The notes under the pieces were generated by a model. The model ran no database searches. It was not told the origin of the DNA and worked only from the letters and a program-made list of their open reading frames with translations. Made by a program: the position numbers and the translations under genes. This document shows positions 36,859-44,403 of a stretch of 64,000 nucleotides of DNA, one piece after another. The DNA is from Microbacterium sp. W4I4. GTDB taxonomy: Bacteria > Actinomycetota > Actinomycetes > Actinomycetales > Microbacteriaceae. Location: contig NZ_JAUSXT010000001.1 in assembly GCF_030816235.1 (NCBI RefSeq), forward strand, positions 3,410,001-3,474,000, given 5' to 3'. Every line of letters begins with the position of its first letter. Position 1 is the stretch's first letter.

Positions 36859-37668
36859 ATGTCCCGTCGTCTCCTCACCGTCGCAGCCATCGTGATCGCC
36901 GCATCCGCGCTCACCGCCTGCTCCGCCTCCAGCACTCCGGCCCAGACCGGCAGCAGCTCCGGCCCCGACTACGGGCTGGTCAAGGACGGCACGCTGACCG
37001 TCGCGACCGAGGGCACCTACCGCCCCTTCAGCTTCCACGCCGACGGCGGCACGGGAGACCTCACCGGGTTCGACGTGGACATCATCACGGCGGTCGCCGA
37101 GAAGCTCGATCTGAAGGTCGAGTTCCAGGAGACGCAGTGGGATGCCATCTTCGCCGGCCTCGACGCCGGCCGCTTCGACGTGATCGCCAACCAGGTGACG
37201 ATCAACGACGAGCGCTCCGCGAAGTACCTCTTCAGCGAGCCGTACACGGTCTCGCCGGGCGTCATCGTCGTCGACGCGAAGGACGACTCGATCAGCTCCT
37301 TCGCCGACCTCAAGGGCAAGACGACCGCGCAGTCGCTGACGAGCAACTGGAACGATCTCGCCGTGCAGTCCGGCGCGAAGGTCGAGGGCGTCGAAGGCTG
37401 GGCGCAGGCCGTCGCCCTGCTGCGTCAGGGTCGCGTGGACGCGACCGTCAACGACAAGCTCACCTTCCTCGACTACGAGAAGACCGACGGCCCGACCGGC
37501 CTGAAGATCGCGGCTGAGACCGAGGATGCCGGCAAGCAGGCCTTCGCGTTCGCCAAGGGCAGGACGGCCCTGGTCACGGCGATCGACGGAGCGCTGGACG
37601 AGCTGCGTGCCGACGGCACGCTCGCGAAGATCAGCGACAAGTACTTCGGCGACGACGTCACCGAGTAA
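36859..37668 (+). CDS. Amino-acid ABC transporter substrate-binding lipoprotein
   Basis: A 269-residue polar-amino-acid binding protein. A signal peptide ends in the lipobox ALTAC (Cys about 22). The mature part shows TLTVATEGTYRPFSFHADGG, GFDVDIITAVAEKLDLKVEFQETQWDAIFAGLDAGRFDVIANQVT and the typical RSAKYLFSEPYTVSPGVIVV. Cystine or glutamine/arginine-type ligands are usual; the exact one is unknown. The ATG at 36859 follows AGGAGGG; the open frame begins further upstream without protein-like sequence. Permease and ATPase genes follow directly. Confidence 0.92.
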   Translation: MSRRLLTVAAIVIAASALTACSASSTPAQTGSSSGPDYGLVKDGTLTVATEGTYRPFSFHADGGTGDLTGFDVDIITAVAEKLDLKVEFQETQWDAIFAGLDAGRFDVIANQVTINDERSAKYLFSEPYTVSPGVIVVDAKDDSISSFADLKGKTTAQSLTSNWNDLAVQSGAKVEGVEGWAQAVALLRQGRVDATVNDKLTFLDYEKTDGPTGLKIAAETEDAGKQAFAFAKGRTALVTAIDGALDELRADGTLAKISDKYFGDDVTE

Positions 37669-37695
37669 GACGTCACGGAGTAAGGTGACTCCTCG

Positions 37696-38358
37696 ATGGA
37701 CGCCTGGCAGCTCTTCCTGAACTCACTCGGGCCGATCGCGCTCGGGGGCCTGCTGGGCACCATCCCGCTCGCGCTCGCCTCCTTCGCCGTTGGCCTCGTC
37801 ATCGCGATCGTCATCGCGCTGATGCGGATCTCCATGCGGCCGGTGGTATCCGGGATCGCGCGGTTCTACATCTCGGTCATCCGCGGCACGCCACTGCTCG
37901 TGCAGCTGTTCGTGATCTTCTACGGGATGCCTGCACTGGGCATCGTCATCGACCCGTGGCCGAGCGCGATCGTGGCGCTCTCGCTGAACGTCGGCGGGTA
38001 CGGAGCCGAGATCGTGCGTGCGGCGATCCTCTCGGTGCCCAAGGGGCAGTGGGAGGCCGCCTACACCGTGGGCATGAGCCGCACCCACACGTTGACCCGC
38101 GTCATCCTGCCTCAGGCGGCACGGGTGTCGGTGCCTCCACTGTCGAACACGTTCATCTCGCTGGTGAAGGACACCTCGCTGGCCTCCACGATCCTCGTGA
38201 CGGAGCTGTTCCGACGCGCGGAGCAGATCGCGGCGTCGTCGTATCAGGTGATGGTCGTGTACCTCACCGCCGCCCTGGTCTACTGGGTGATCTGCCTCGT
38301 GCTCGCGATGGGGCAGAGCGCCCTGGAGAGAAGGCTCGATCGCCATGTCGCCCACTGA
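37696..38358 (+). CDS. Amino-acid ABC transporter permease
   Basis: A 220-residue HisM/GlnP-type permease with five to six membrane segments. The early motif [23 protein letters not shown] and the EAA loop [39 protein letters not shown] are clear. It would work as a homodimer with the ATPase encoded next, whose start overlaps this gene by 14 bases. Confidence 0.93.
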   Translation: MDAWQLFLNSLGPIALGGLLGTIPLALASFAVGLVIAIVIALMRISMRPVVSGIARFYISVIRGTPLLVQLFVIFYGMPALGIVIDPWPSAIVALSLNVGGYGAEIVRAAILSVPKGQWEAAYTVGMSRTHTLTRVILPQAARVSVPPLSNTFISLVKDTSLASTILVTELFRRAEQIAASSYQVMVVYLTAALVYWVICLVLAMGQSALERRLDRHVAH

Positions 38359-39124
38359 ACCCACCCGGCTCCTGACCGCCACGCAGCTGCACAAGAGCTT
38401 CGGCGCGCACGAGGTGCTGCGCGGCATCGACCTCACCCTGCATCGCGGCGAGGTGGTCGTGCTGATCGGACCGAGCGGCTCGGGCAAGACGACGGTGCTG
38501 CGCTCGCTCAACGGCCTGGAGACGCCCGACGGCGGATCCATCGTGCTCGACGGCGGCCCGGAGATCGACTTCTCCGCGTCCGTGACGCAGAAGCAGCGCT
38601 TCGCGCTCCGCGACCGCTCGGCGATGGTCTTCCAGAACCACAACCTCTTCCCGCATTTCTCCGTGCTCGAGAACGTGATCGAAGGGCCATGGCGCGTGCA
38701 GGGACGGCCCAAGGACGAGGTCGTCGACGAGGCCAGGTCGCTGCTCGCCCGCGTCGGACTCGACGGCAGGGAGAACGCCCGTCCGCACGAGCTCTCCGGC
38801 GGCCAGCAGCAGCGCGTGGGAATCGTCCGCGCGCTCGCCCTCCACCCCGATCTGCTCCTTTTCGACGAGCCCACCAGCGCGCTGGACCCGGAACTGGTCG
38901 GCGACGTGCTCATGGTGATCAAGGAGCTCGCCGACGAGGGATGGAGCATGGTGGTCGTCACGCACGAGCTCAGCTTCGCGCGCGAGGCCGCTGACCGGGT
39001 GCTCTTCATGGACGACGGTGTCGTCGTCGAGGAGGGCGTGCCGGCCCAGATGTTCAGCGCTCCGCGCGAGGAGCGCACGCAGCGGTTCCTGACCAGGATC
39101 CTGCGCCCGCTCGACGGAGCCTGA
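38345..39124 (+). CDS. Amino-acid ABC transporter ATP-binding protein
   Basis: A 259-residue ATPase. Walker [10 protein letters not shown] (about 38-46), Q-loop [12 protein letters not shown] signature [15 protein letters not shown] (about 150), Walker [15 protein letters not shown] and the H-loop [22 protein letters not shown] are intact. It powers the permease encoded just upstream. Overlapping start and stop indicate coupled translation. Confidence 0.95.
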   Translation: MSPTEPTRLLTATQLHKSFGAHEVLRGIDLTLHRGEVVVLIGPSGSGKTTVLRSLNGLETPDGGSIVLDGGPEIDFSASVTQKQRFALRDRSAMVFQNHNLFPHFSVLENVIEGPWRVQGRPKDEVVDEARSLLARVGLDGRENARPHELSGGQQQRVGIVRALALHPDLLLFDEPTSALDPELVGDVLMVIKELADEGWSMVVVTHELSFAREAADRVLFMDDGVVVEEGVPAQMFSAPREERTQRFLTRILRPLDGA

Positions 39125-39151
39125 CTCGCGCGGGGCCCGAGTAGTGCGGAG

Positions 39152-39270
39152 GCCGAAGCCGGGCGGATGCCGAAGCCGGGCGGATGCCGAAGCCGGGCGG
39201 ATGCCGAAGTCGGGCGGATGCCGAAGTCGGGCGGATGCCGAAGTCGGGCGGATGCCGAAGCCGGGCGGAC
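39152..39270. repeat. Tandem repeat, 7 copies of a 17-bp unit
   Basis: Seven contiguous copies of GCCGAAGCCGGGCGGAT fill 119 bp. Copies 1-3 are identical, copies 4-6 share a C to T change at position 8, and copy 7 ends in C. The unit is not a multiple of three. It sits between the convergent ends of the ABC ATPase gene and lysE and is likely to vary between strains. Confidence 0.95.
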
Positions 39271-39287
39271 GCTGAGTCGCGCGGGCG

Positions 39288-39968
39288 CTATGCCGTGAGG
39301 ACCGGGAGTACCAGCCCCACGGCGAGCCCGATCATGACGATCGCGATGCCCGCGTCGAGGATCCGCCAGGCTCGCGGCGTGCGCAGCCAGCGCCCGAGAT
39401 GCCGGGCGCCGAAGCCGAGGCCGGCGAACCACAGGCAGCTGGCGAGCACGGCGCCCGCGGCGAAGAGCCAGCGTGCGTCTCCGTGCGTGGCGGCGACGGA
39501 TCCGAGCATGAGCACGGTGTCGAGATACACGTGCGGGTTGAGCCAGGTCAGGGCGAGTGTCGTGGCGATGACGGGCACGAGACGGGTCGTCGGGGCGACG
39601 TCGGTCAGGGTGCCGGTGGCGCGTGCCGACGCGTCATTGCGGACCGGTGCACCGGTCCGCGTCGTGTCGTCGACGCGAAGCGCATCCTCCCCGCGCCAGG
39701 CGCGCCGGGCCGCCAGCAGGCCGTAGCCCAGGAGGAAGAGCGCGCCCGCCCAGCGCGCGGCCACGATGAGCCACGGCGCGCGTTCGACGAGGAACCCGAG
39801 CCCGGCGACGCCCACGAGGATGAGGACGGCGTCGGAGAGGGCGCAGATCACCACGACCGGCAGCACGTGCTCGCGCCGCAGACCCTGTCGCAGCACGAAC
39901 ACGTTCTGCGCGCCGATCGCGACGATGAGCGAGAGGCCGAGGCCGAGGCCGGCGAGGAAGGTGAGCAT
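39288..39968 (-). CDS. lysE: LysE-family amino-acid exporter
   Basis: A 226-residue exporter with about six membrane segments. The N-terminal LTFLAGLGLGLSLIVAIGAQNVFVLRQGLRREHVLPVVVICALSDAVLILVGVAGLG is the LysE/ArgO signature; LALTWLNPHVYLDTVLMLGS lies in the second half. It would export lysine and arginine. The ATG at 39968 is preferred over 39977 because it lies 7 bases from TAGCGT (39976-39981, minus strand), the leaderless spacing. It is divergent from lysG, its likely activator. Confidence 0.92.
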   Translation of the reverse strand: MLTFLAGLGLGLSLIVAIGAQNVFVLRQGLRREHVLPVVVICALSDAVLILVGVAGLGFLVERAPWLIVAARWAGALFLLGYGLLAARRAWRGEDALRVDDTTRTGAPVRNDASARATGTLTDVAPTTRLVPVIATTLALTWLNPHVYLDTVLMLGSVAATHGDARWLFAAGAVLASCLWFAGLGFGARHLGRWLRTPRAWRILDAGIAIVMIGLAVGLVLPVLTA

Positions 39969-39975
39969 GGCATCC

Positions 39976-40032
39976 ACGCTAGAGCCCGACAGTCATGAGA
40001 GCCAGCGATGATAACTGCATCAGCATTAGCAT
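39976..40032. promoter_or_regulatory. Divergent lysE-lysG promoter region
   Basis: The minus-strand -10 TAGCGT (39976-39981) serves lysE and the plus-strand -10 TAGCAT (40027-40032) serves lysG. The 45 bp between them must hold both -35 regions and the regulator site, so the two promoters compete for the same DNA. Confidence 0.6.
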
Positions 40033-40039
40033 GGCTTAT

Positions 40040-40924
40040 GTGAAGATCGACGCCCAGCTCGCCGCCACCGTCGCCGCAGCCGTCGACGAGGGCAGCTTCG
40101 ACGCCGCGGCGCGCCGGCTGCACATCACCCCGTCTGCGGTGAGCCAGCGCATCAAAGCGGTGGAGCAGCAGCTCGGCCGGGTCGTCGTGGTGCGCTCCCG
40201 CCCGGTGCGGGCCACGGAAGCCGGCGAGGCGCTGGTGCGACTGGCACGTCAGGTGGAGCTGCTCGAGCACGACGCGGTCGCCGCGTTCGGCCTGGGCGAT
40301 GCCGACGGCACGGCGCGTCGCATCCGCGTTCCTCTCGCCGTCAACGCCGACTCCATGGCCACCTGGTTCCTCGCGCCCATCGCGCGCGTGGCGCGGCAGC
40401 ATCCGGTCGACGTCGATCTGCACCGCGACGATCAGAACTACACCGCGCGCCTCCTCGAGTCGGGGGAGGTGATGGCGGCGGTGACGAGCGAGTCGGAGCC
40501 CGTCGGCGGCAGCCTGGTCACACCACTCGGGGTGCTCGAGTACCGGCCGATGGCAGCGTCTGACTACATGGAGCGCTGGTTCGGCTCGGGCGTCACCGAG
40601 GATGCGCTGCGCGTCGCGCCGTTCGTGGATTTCGACAGGCGGGACACCCTGCAGCACGACTGGCTGCGCGGCAGGGGCGTGGACCCCTGGGCGGTGCCGC
40701 GGCACTACGTGCCGGCATCCCATGACTTCTCGCTCGCGGTGCGGCTGGGGCTCGGTTGGGGGCTCATCCCCGTGCCGCAGGCCACGGACGAGCTGATCGA
40801 TCTGGGCGGTCCGCCGACCCGGGTGCCGCTGTACTGGCAGCAGTGGAATCTGCGCTCGCCGCTGCTGGACGCCATCGCCGACGAGGTGGCCTCCGAGGCC
40901 CGCGGCGTGCTCGCGCCGCTCTGA
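40040..40924 (+). CDS. lysG: LysR-family activator of lysine export
   Basis: A 294-residue LysR regulator of the ArgP/LysG/IciA group. The helix-turn-helix is at about 2-60 (AQLAATVAAAVDEGSFDAAARRLHITPSAVSQRIKAVEQQLGRVVVVRSRP), followed by a two-lobe effector domain starting VPLAVNADSMATWFLAPI. LysG activates lysE in response to lysine, arginine or histidine in corynebacteria; the divergent arrangement here is the same. The GTG at 40040 is preferred to the ATG at 40031 because it lies 7 bases after TAGCAT. Confidence 0.9.
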   Translation: MKIDAQLAATVAAAVDEGSFDAAARRLHITPSAVSQRIKAVEQQLGRVVVVRSRPVRATEAGEALVRLARQVELLEHDAVAAFGLGDADGTARRIRVPLAVNADSMATWFLAPIARVARQHPVDVDLHRDDQNYTARLLESGEVMAAVTSESEPVGGSLVTPLGVLEYRPMAASDYMERWFGSGVTEDALRVAPFVDFDRRDTLQHDWLRGRGVDPWAVPRHYVPASHDFSLAVRLGLGWGLIPVPQATDELIDLGGPPTRVPLYWQQWNLRSPLLDAIADEVASEARGVLAPL

Positions 40925-40951
40925 CCCCACGTCCTACCCCCCCCACCCACG

Positions 40952-41050
40952 CCCGTCGAGAGCACGGGACCTCGCCGAGAGTACGGGACCTTCGCGCGAA
41001 CAAGCCGTGCAGTCGGCGAGATGCCGTGCAGTCGGCGTCGAGCGGCGGGA
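40952..41050. repeat. Palindromic repeat GTCGAGAGCACGGGACCTCGCC family, copy A
   Basis: One of three copies (also 41809-41893 and 43067-43154). Each begins with GTCGAGAGCACGGGACCTC or a close variant and contains GCCGAG...ACGG, then GCGAA(C/T)AAGCCGTGC and CGGCGAGATG, so the two halves fold back on each other. This copy, just after lysG, reaches the end of the nuclease gene and is the least symmetrical at its right side. Confidence 0.85.
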
Positions 41051-41051
41051 G

Positions 41052-41729
41052 TCAGTCCGAGAGCGCCAGCGCGCGGAACATGTCGCGCTCGCGCAGCGAA
41101 GTGCGTCCGCCGGGTGCGAGGGGGCCGCGGGACGGCGGCTGCTCGCCGGTGGTGCGGTGGTAGAGCTCGTCGATCAGGCGGTTGGCCAGGCCCACCAGCC
41201 GGCCGATCTGCTTGTCATCGCGGTCGATCCACACGCTCTTGGGCTCGTCGTGGATCGGCTGGAAGTCGACGTGCTCCTCCCAGACGAACAGGGTGCGCTC
41301 GGCGCCGAGCACGTGCTGCTGCCACCAGACCTGACGCAGATAGGTGCGGGGGATCGTCCGCCAGGACTTGTTGGTCGTCTTGATCTCGGCGAGAAGGACG
41401 TGGCCGCTGTCGTCGACGCACACGCCGTCGGGTGTGGCGAGGTGGCGCTTCTCGACCTCGGCGCAGAACAGTGCGGAAGAGGGGAGGATGCCGTGGGTCG
41501 CGGCCACCCAGGCGGCGATCTCGGGCTCGCGGCGCCGCCCGTGGTCGGTGTATGCGTTGCCGCCGAAGCGCGGACCGTGCCCGAGCTTGGCATCCGCCGC
41601 CCGTGCGATGGACGACTCACCCGACAGCCCGGCGACGTCCGTCGCGGTGATCCCGCGGGCGCGAGCGCGAAGCCATGCGACCCGGTCGCTGGAGTCCGCG
41701 ATGATGCGCGCTGCCAGTTCCGGGGTCAC
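41052..41729 (-). CDS. YqaJ-family viral-recombinase-type nuclease
   Basis: A 225-residue PD-(D/E)XK exonuclease-like protein. RGITATDVAGLSG (26-37), GRRREPEIAAW (64-74), the catalytic set D101 (TPDG), E115 and K117 (AEIKTTNK), and the later YLRQVWWQQHVLG (Q133) fit the YqaJ family, which in phages supplies the exonuclease of a recombination pair. No single-strand annealing partner is nearby, so this may be a domesticated or defensive nuclease. The GTG lies 6 bases from TAGGGT (41736-41741, minus strand), leaderless pattern. It is bracketed by palindromic repeat copies A and B. Confidence 0.88.
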   Translation of the reverse strand: MTPELAARIIADSSDRVAWLRARARGITATDVAGLSGESSIARAADAKLGHGPRFGGNAYTDHGRRREPEIAAWVAATHGILPSSALFCAEVEKRHLATPDGVCVDDSGHVLLAEIKTTNKSWRTIPRTYLRQVWWQQHVLGAERTLFVWEEHVDFQPIHDEPKSVWIDRDDKQIGRLVGLANRLIDELYHRTTGEQPPSRGPLAPGGRTSLRERDMFRALALSD

Positions 41730-41808
41730 CCTTCGACCCTAACCCCGCAGCGCCCCGACCCACCCCGCACACGCCGCTCCCCAGCATCCGCCGGGCACCA
41801 CTCCCTCT

Positions 41809-41893
41809 CCGTCGAGAGCACGGGACCTCGCCGAGTACACGGAAAGTTCACGCGAATAAGCCGTGCACTCGGCGAGATGTGGTGCCGTCGACG
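41809..41893. repeat. Palindromic repeat, copy B
   Basis: Second copy of the element, starting CCGTCGAGAGCACGGGAC and ending GCCGTCGACG. Internal arms CTCGCCGAG and CTCGGCGAG (41827 and 41869 regions) are complementary. It lies in the 308-bp divergent spacer between the YqaJ-family gene and the AbiEi-like gene. Confidence 0.85.
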
Positions 41894-41903
41894 AATCAGG
41901 CGT

Positions 41904-41932
41904 GGGTCTGGGGTGGGCGGGGCGGGGCGGGG
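41904..41932 (+). other. G-quadruplex-forming motif
   Basis: Six runs of three or four G (41904-906, 910-913, 915-917, 919-922, 924-927, 929-932) are separated by only one to three bases, far more than a four-run quadruplex needs. It lies on the coding strand, 11 bases after repeat copy B and about 105 bases before the AbiEi-like start. I see nothing else definite in 41933-42037. Confidence 0.75.
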
Positions 41933-42037
41933 ACAGCGGATGCTGAATCGGCCTGCACAATTCGGGGAGGCGGCGGGTTGTGCACAGATCGTGGGAATCG
42001 GGGATGTCGGGGATGCAGTTGCGACGGAGCATGGGGC

Positions 42038-43045
42038 ATGCTCATCGACTCGGACACGCGCCTGCACTCCAGCATCGGCTCCTCACCTCACCTCGAGCAC
42101 CTCGTGCGCTCCCGGGAGGACCTCATCCTCAACGGCTGGACCGATCGCGCGATCGCCGCGGCCGTCCGGGGGAAAGCCATGATACATATGAGGCGCGGCT
42201 GGTACATCGATGCGGAGGAGTATCGCAGGCTGACGCCGGAGCAGCAGCATCGCACGCGGGTCATCGCCGTCGCGCGCGACTCCGAGACTGGTGCGCCCAT
42301 GTCGCACACATCGGCGGGCGTGCTCTGGCGACTGCCGTTCTATCGCATCGAGTTCACCAGAGTGCACATGACCACCGACGTTCCGCGTCGGATCTCCAGC
42401 GCACCCGACGTCCTGCGTCACGTCGCCCCGCTCCCGGCCGAGGATGTGGTCGTCATCGACGGCATCCGCTGCACGAGCCTCGCCCGCACGGTGTTCGATC
42501 TGTGTCGGACGTTGCCGCTCGAAGCATCCGTCGCCGTGGCTGATGCTGCCGAGCGGCTGATGGGAGAGCGCATCCGGGAATGGGATCTCGATGCGATCGA
42601 GTCGTGGCGAGCTGGCCTGCAGCAGCGTCTTGATGGTGCGGTGGGTGCGCGTGGCGTCAGACAGGCACGATGGGTGGCGGACTTCGCGGACGGACGCGCG
42701 CAGTTGCCGGGCGAGAGCGTCAGCAGGCTGCAGCTGCGCCGACTCGGCTTCGCCCCGCCGGAGTTGCAGGTTCCCGTTCCGGGGCCGGCGGGAGCGATGT
42801 ACTTCGTCGACTTCGGCCTGGATGATGCGCATGCTTTCGGTGAGTTCGACGGCAAGGGCAAGTACCTCGACGTGGCGATGCGATCCGGCAAGACGATCGA
42901 ACAGGTCATGCTCGATGAGAAGGAGCGCGAGGACTGGATCCGCGGCACCACCCGTCGTCCTTTTGCGCGCTGGGGTTCCACCCACATCCGCACGGCTCCG
43001 GACCTGGCCACGCGTCTTGCCGCCTTCCACATCACCCCTCCCTGA
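42038..43045 (+). CDS. AbiEi-like N-terminal domain with predicted PD-(D/E)XK nuclease domain
   Basis: A 335-residue protein. The N-terminal winged-helix part (about 18-60: LEHLVRSREDLILNGWTDRAIAAAVRGKAMIHMRRGWYID) resembles AbiEi antitoxin N-termini, followed by THTSA-like strands and RCTSLARTVFDLCRTLPLEASVAVAD. The C-terminus (about 254-310) has MYFVDFGLDDAHAFGEFDGKGKY, with D258, E269, D271 and K273 in the spacing of DUF559/Vsr-like nucleases. No AbiEii nucleotidyltransferase is beside it, so it is not a complete type IV toxin-antitoxin pair. Its start ATG is the best of several; no ribosome binding site is evident. Confidence 0.75.
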   Translation: MLIDSDTRLHSSIGSSPHLEHLVRSREDLILNGWTDRAIAAAVRGKAMIHMRRGWYIDAEEYRRLTPEQQHRTRVIAVARDSETGAPMSHTSAGVLWRLPFYRIEFTRVHMTTDVPRRISSAPDVLRHVAPLPAEDVVVIDGIRCTSLARTVFDLCRTLPLEASVAVADAAERLMGERIREWDLDAIESWRAGLQQRLDGAVGARGVRQARWVADFADGRAQLPGESVSRLQLRRLGFAPPELQVPVPGPAGAMYFVDFGLDDAHAFGEFDGKGKYLDVAMRSGKTIEQVMLDEKEREDWIRGTTRRPFARWGSTHIRTAPDLATRLAAFHITPP

Positions 43046-43066
43046 GCGCACTTCTCTGCCACGCTT

Positions 43067-43154
43067 CCCGCTGAGAGCACGGGACCTCGCCGAGCGCACG
43101 GAAGCTTCACGCGAACAAGCCGTGCTTTCGGCGAGATGTCGTGCTCTCGACGGG
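43067..43154. repeat. Palindromic repeat, copy C
   Basis: The most symmetrical copy: CCCGCTGAGAGCACG at the left pairs with CGTGCTCTCGACGGG at the right, and inside ACCTCGCCGAG faces TTTCGGCGAGAT. It follows the AbiEi-like gene and lies 15 bases before the rplJ -35 element. Confidence 0.88.
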
Positions 43155-43168
43155 ATGGGTAGGAGGAT

Positions 43169-43197
43169 TTGGGAGTCGCGGGGGGATGCCGTAGAGT
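43169..43197 (+). promoter_or_regulatory. Promoter of the rplJ-rplL operon
   Basis: TTGGGA (43169-43174) and TAGAGT (43192-43197) with a 17-base spacer. The start of transcription would be near 43204, giving a leader of about 200 nt before rplJ. Confidence 0.75.
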
Positions 43198-43288
43198 GGG
43201 GGCAACCGAAGACCGCCGGTCGTCGTCGTGTGCGAGCATGACGATCGAAGCACTGCTCAGCAGGGGCCCGCGCAGGTGTCATAGAGAC

Positions 43289-43335
43289 TTTCTCCTGAGA
43301 AAACTTGCTCCGTGCGCTTGCGCCGGAGCTTTTTT
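43289..43335 (+). promoter_or_regulatory. rplJ leader hairpins with intrinsic attenuator
   Basis: A small hairpin TTTCTC-CT-GAGAAA (43289-43302) is followed at once by a GC-rich hairpin (43307-43329, outer arms GCTCCG and CGGAGC) and six T (43330-43335), the form of an intrinsic terminator, placed 70 bases before the rplJ start. This suggests premature termination controlled by L10(L7/L12) or by the upstream hairpin, as in L10 leaders of other bacteria. Confidence 0.75.
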
Positions 43336-43404
43336 GTTGCCGTGGTGGGTGGTCCACGTCGATGTCACGCAGCCGCGTGGCATCCGTACACGTAAGGAGT
43401 GACC

Positions 43405-43893
43405 ATGGCGCAGAAGGATGCAACGGTTGCCGAGCTCACGAAGTCATTCGAGAGCTCGAACGCCGTCCTGCTGACCGAGTACCGCGGTCTGACGGTTGCC
43501 CAGCTCAAGCAGCTGCGCAACGACATCCGTCAGGACGCGGAATACGCCGTGGTGAAGAACACGCTGACCAAGATCGCCGCGAACAACGCGGGGATCACGA
43601 CGCTGGACGACGACCTCAAGGGTCCGTCGGCCGTCGCGTTCGTGCACGGTGACTTCGTCGCCACTGCCAAGGCTATGCGTGACTTCGCCAAGGCCAACCC
43701 GCTTCTCGTGATCAAGGGCGGCGTCTTCGAGGGCAAGACCCTCGACGCCGACGAGGTCGACAAGTACGCCTCGCTCGAGAGCCGTGAGGTTCTGCTGGCG
43801 AAGGCTGCGGGCATGATGAAGGCGACGATGGGCAAGGCTGCCGCGACCATCGACGCACTTCGCGAAAAGCTGGAGACCGCCGAGGCCGCGTGA
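43405..43893 (+). CDS. rplJ: 50S ribosomal protein L10
   Basis: A 162-residue L10, base of the ribosomal stalk and binder of L7/L12 dimers. It shows [57 protein letters not shown] and the C-terminal helix [19 protein letters not shown] that anchors L7/L12. ATG 43405 is chosen over GTG 43399 because TAAGGAG is 6 bases upstream. rplL follows after 48 bases. Confidence 0.96.
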   Translation: MAQKDATVAELTKSFESSNAVLLTEYRGLTVAQLKQLRNDIRQDAEYAVVKNTLTKIAANNAGITTLDDDLKGPSAVAFVHGDFVATAKAMRDFAKANPLLVIKGGVFEGKTLDADEVDKYASLESREVLLAKAAGMMKATMGKAAATIDALREKLETAEAA

Positions 43894-43941
43894 GCGACCG
43901 GCGTTCTTTCTCAACAAACCCCATTCATTAGGAGATAAATC

Positions 43942-44322
43942 ATGGCGAAGCTCACCACTGAGGAACTGCTTGAGCAGTTCTCCGGCCTGACCCTTGTCGA
44001 GCTCAGCGAGTTCGTGAAGGCGTTCGAGGAGAAGTTCGACGTCACCGCTGCCGCCCCCGTCGCCGTTGCCGGCGCCGCTGGTGCAGGTGCCGCTGAGGCC
44101 GAGGAGGAGAAGGACTCGTTCGACGTCATCCTCGAGGCTGCCGGCGAGAAGAAGATCCAGGTCATCAAGGCCGTCCGCGAGCTCACCTCGCTGGGCCTCG
44201 GCGAGGCCAAGGCCGTCGTCGACGGTGCTCCCAAGGCCGTCCTCGAGGGCGCCAACAAGGAGGCCGCAGAGAAGGCCAAGGAGGTCCTCGAGGCCGCTGG
44301 CGCTTCGGTGACCCTCAAGTAA
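43942..44322 (+). CDS. rplL: 50S ribosomal protein L7/L12
   Basis: A 126-residue L7/L12, the multi-copy stalk protein that recruits translation factors. An N-terminal dimerisation region ([30 protein letters not shown]), an Ala-rich hinge ([22 protein letters not shown]) and the C-terminal domain with [29 protein letters not shown] are in order. AGGAGATAAATC precedes the ATG. A perfect terminator hairpin follows. Confidence 0.97.
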   Translation: MAKLTTEELLEQFSGLTLVELSEFVKAFEEKFDVTAAAPVAVAGAAGAGAAEAEEEKDSFDVILEAAGEKKIQVIKAVRELTSLGLGEAKAVVDGAPKAVLEGANKEAAEKAKEVLEAAGASVTLK

Positions 44323-44340
44323 TCCACGCGTCATCGCGTA

Positions 44341-44374
44341 CAGAAGGCCCCGGGATCCGTCCCGGGGCCTTCTG
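44341..44374 (+). terminator. Terminator after rplL
   Basis: A perfect 15-bp stem (cagaaggccccggga and its complement) with TCCG loop, starting 19 bases after the rplL stop; it also serves the convergent lacI-type gene. Confidence 0.92.
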
Positions 44375-44403
44375 CTGTCCCGGGCGCCCGGCGTCCGTCG
44401 TCG

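Noticed and set aside
39152..39270. Possible CRISPR array
   Set aside because: The seven 17-bp units are contiguous with no unique spacers, and there are no cas genes in the window. It is a tandem repeat.
42038..43045. Complete AbiEi/AbiEii type IV toxin-antitoxin system
   Set aside because: No nucleotidyltransferase gene lies on either side, and the C-terminal half does not look like an AbiEi C-terminal domain.
40952..43154. Palindromic repeats as a CRISPR or as an insertion sequence
   Set aside because: Copies are about 85-100 nt, spaced by whole genes, and contain no transposase. They fit a palindromic repeat family better; no target-site duplications could be seen.
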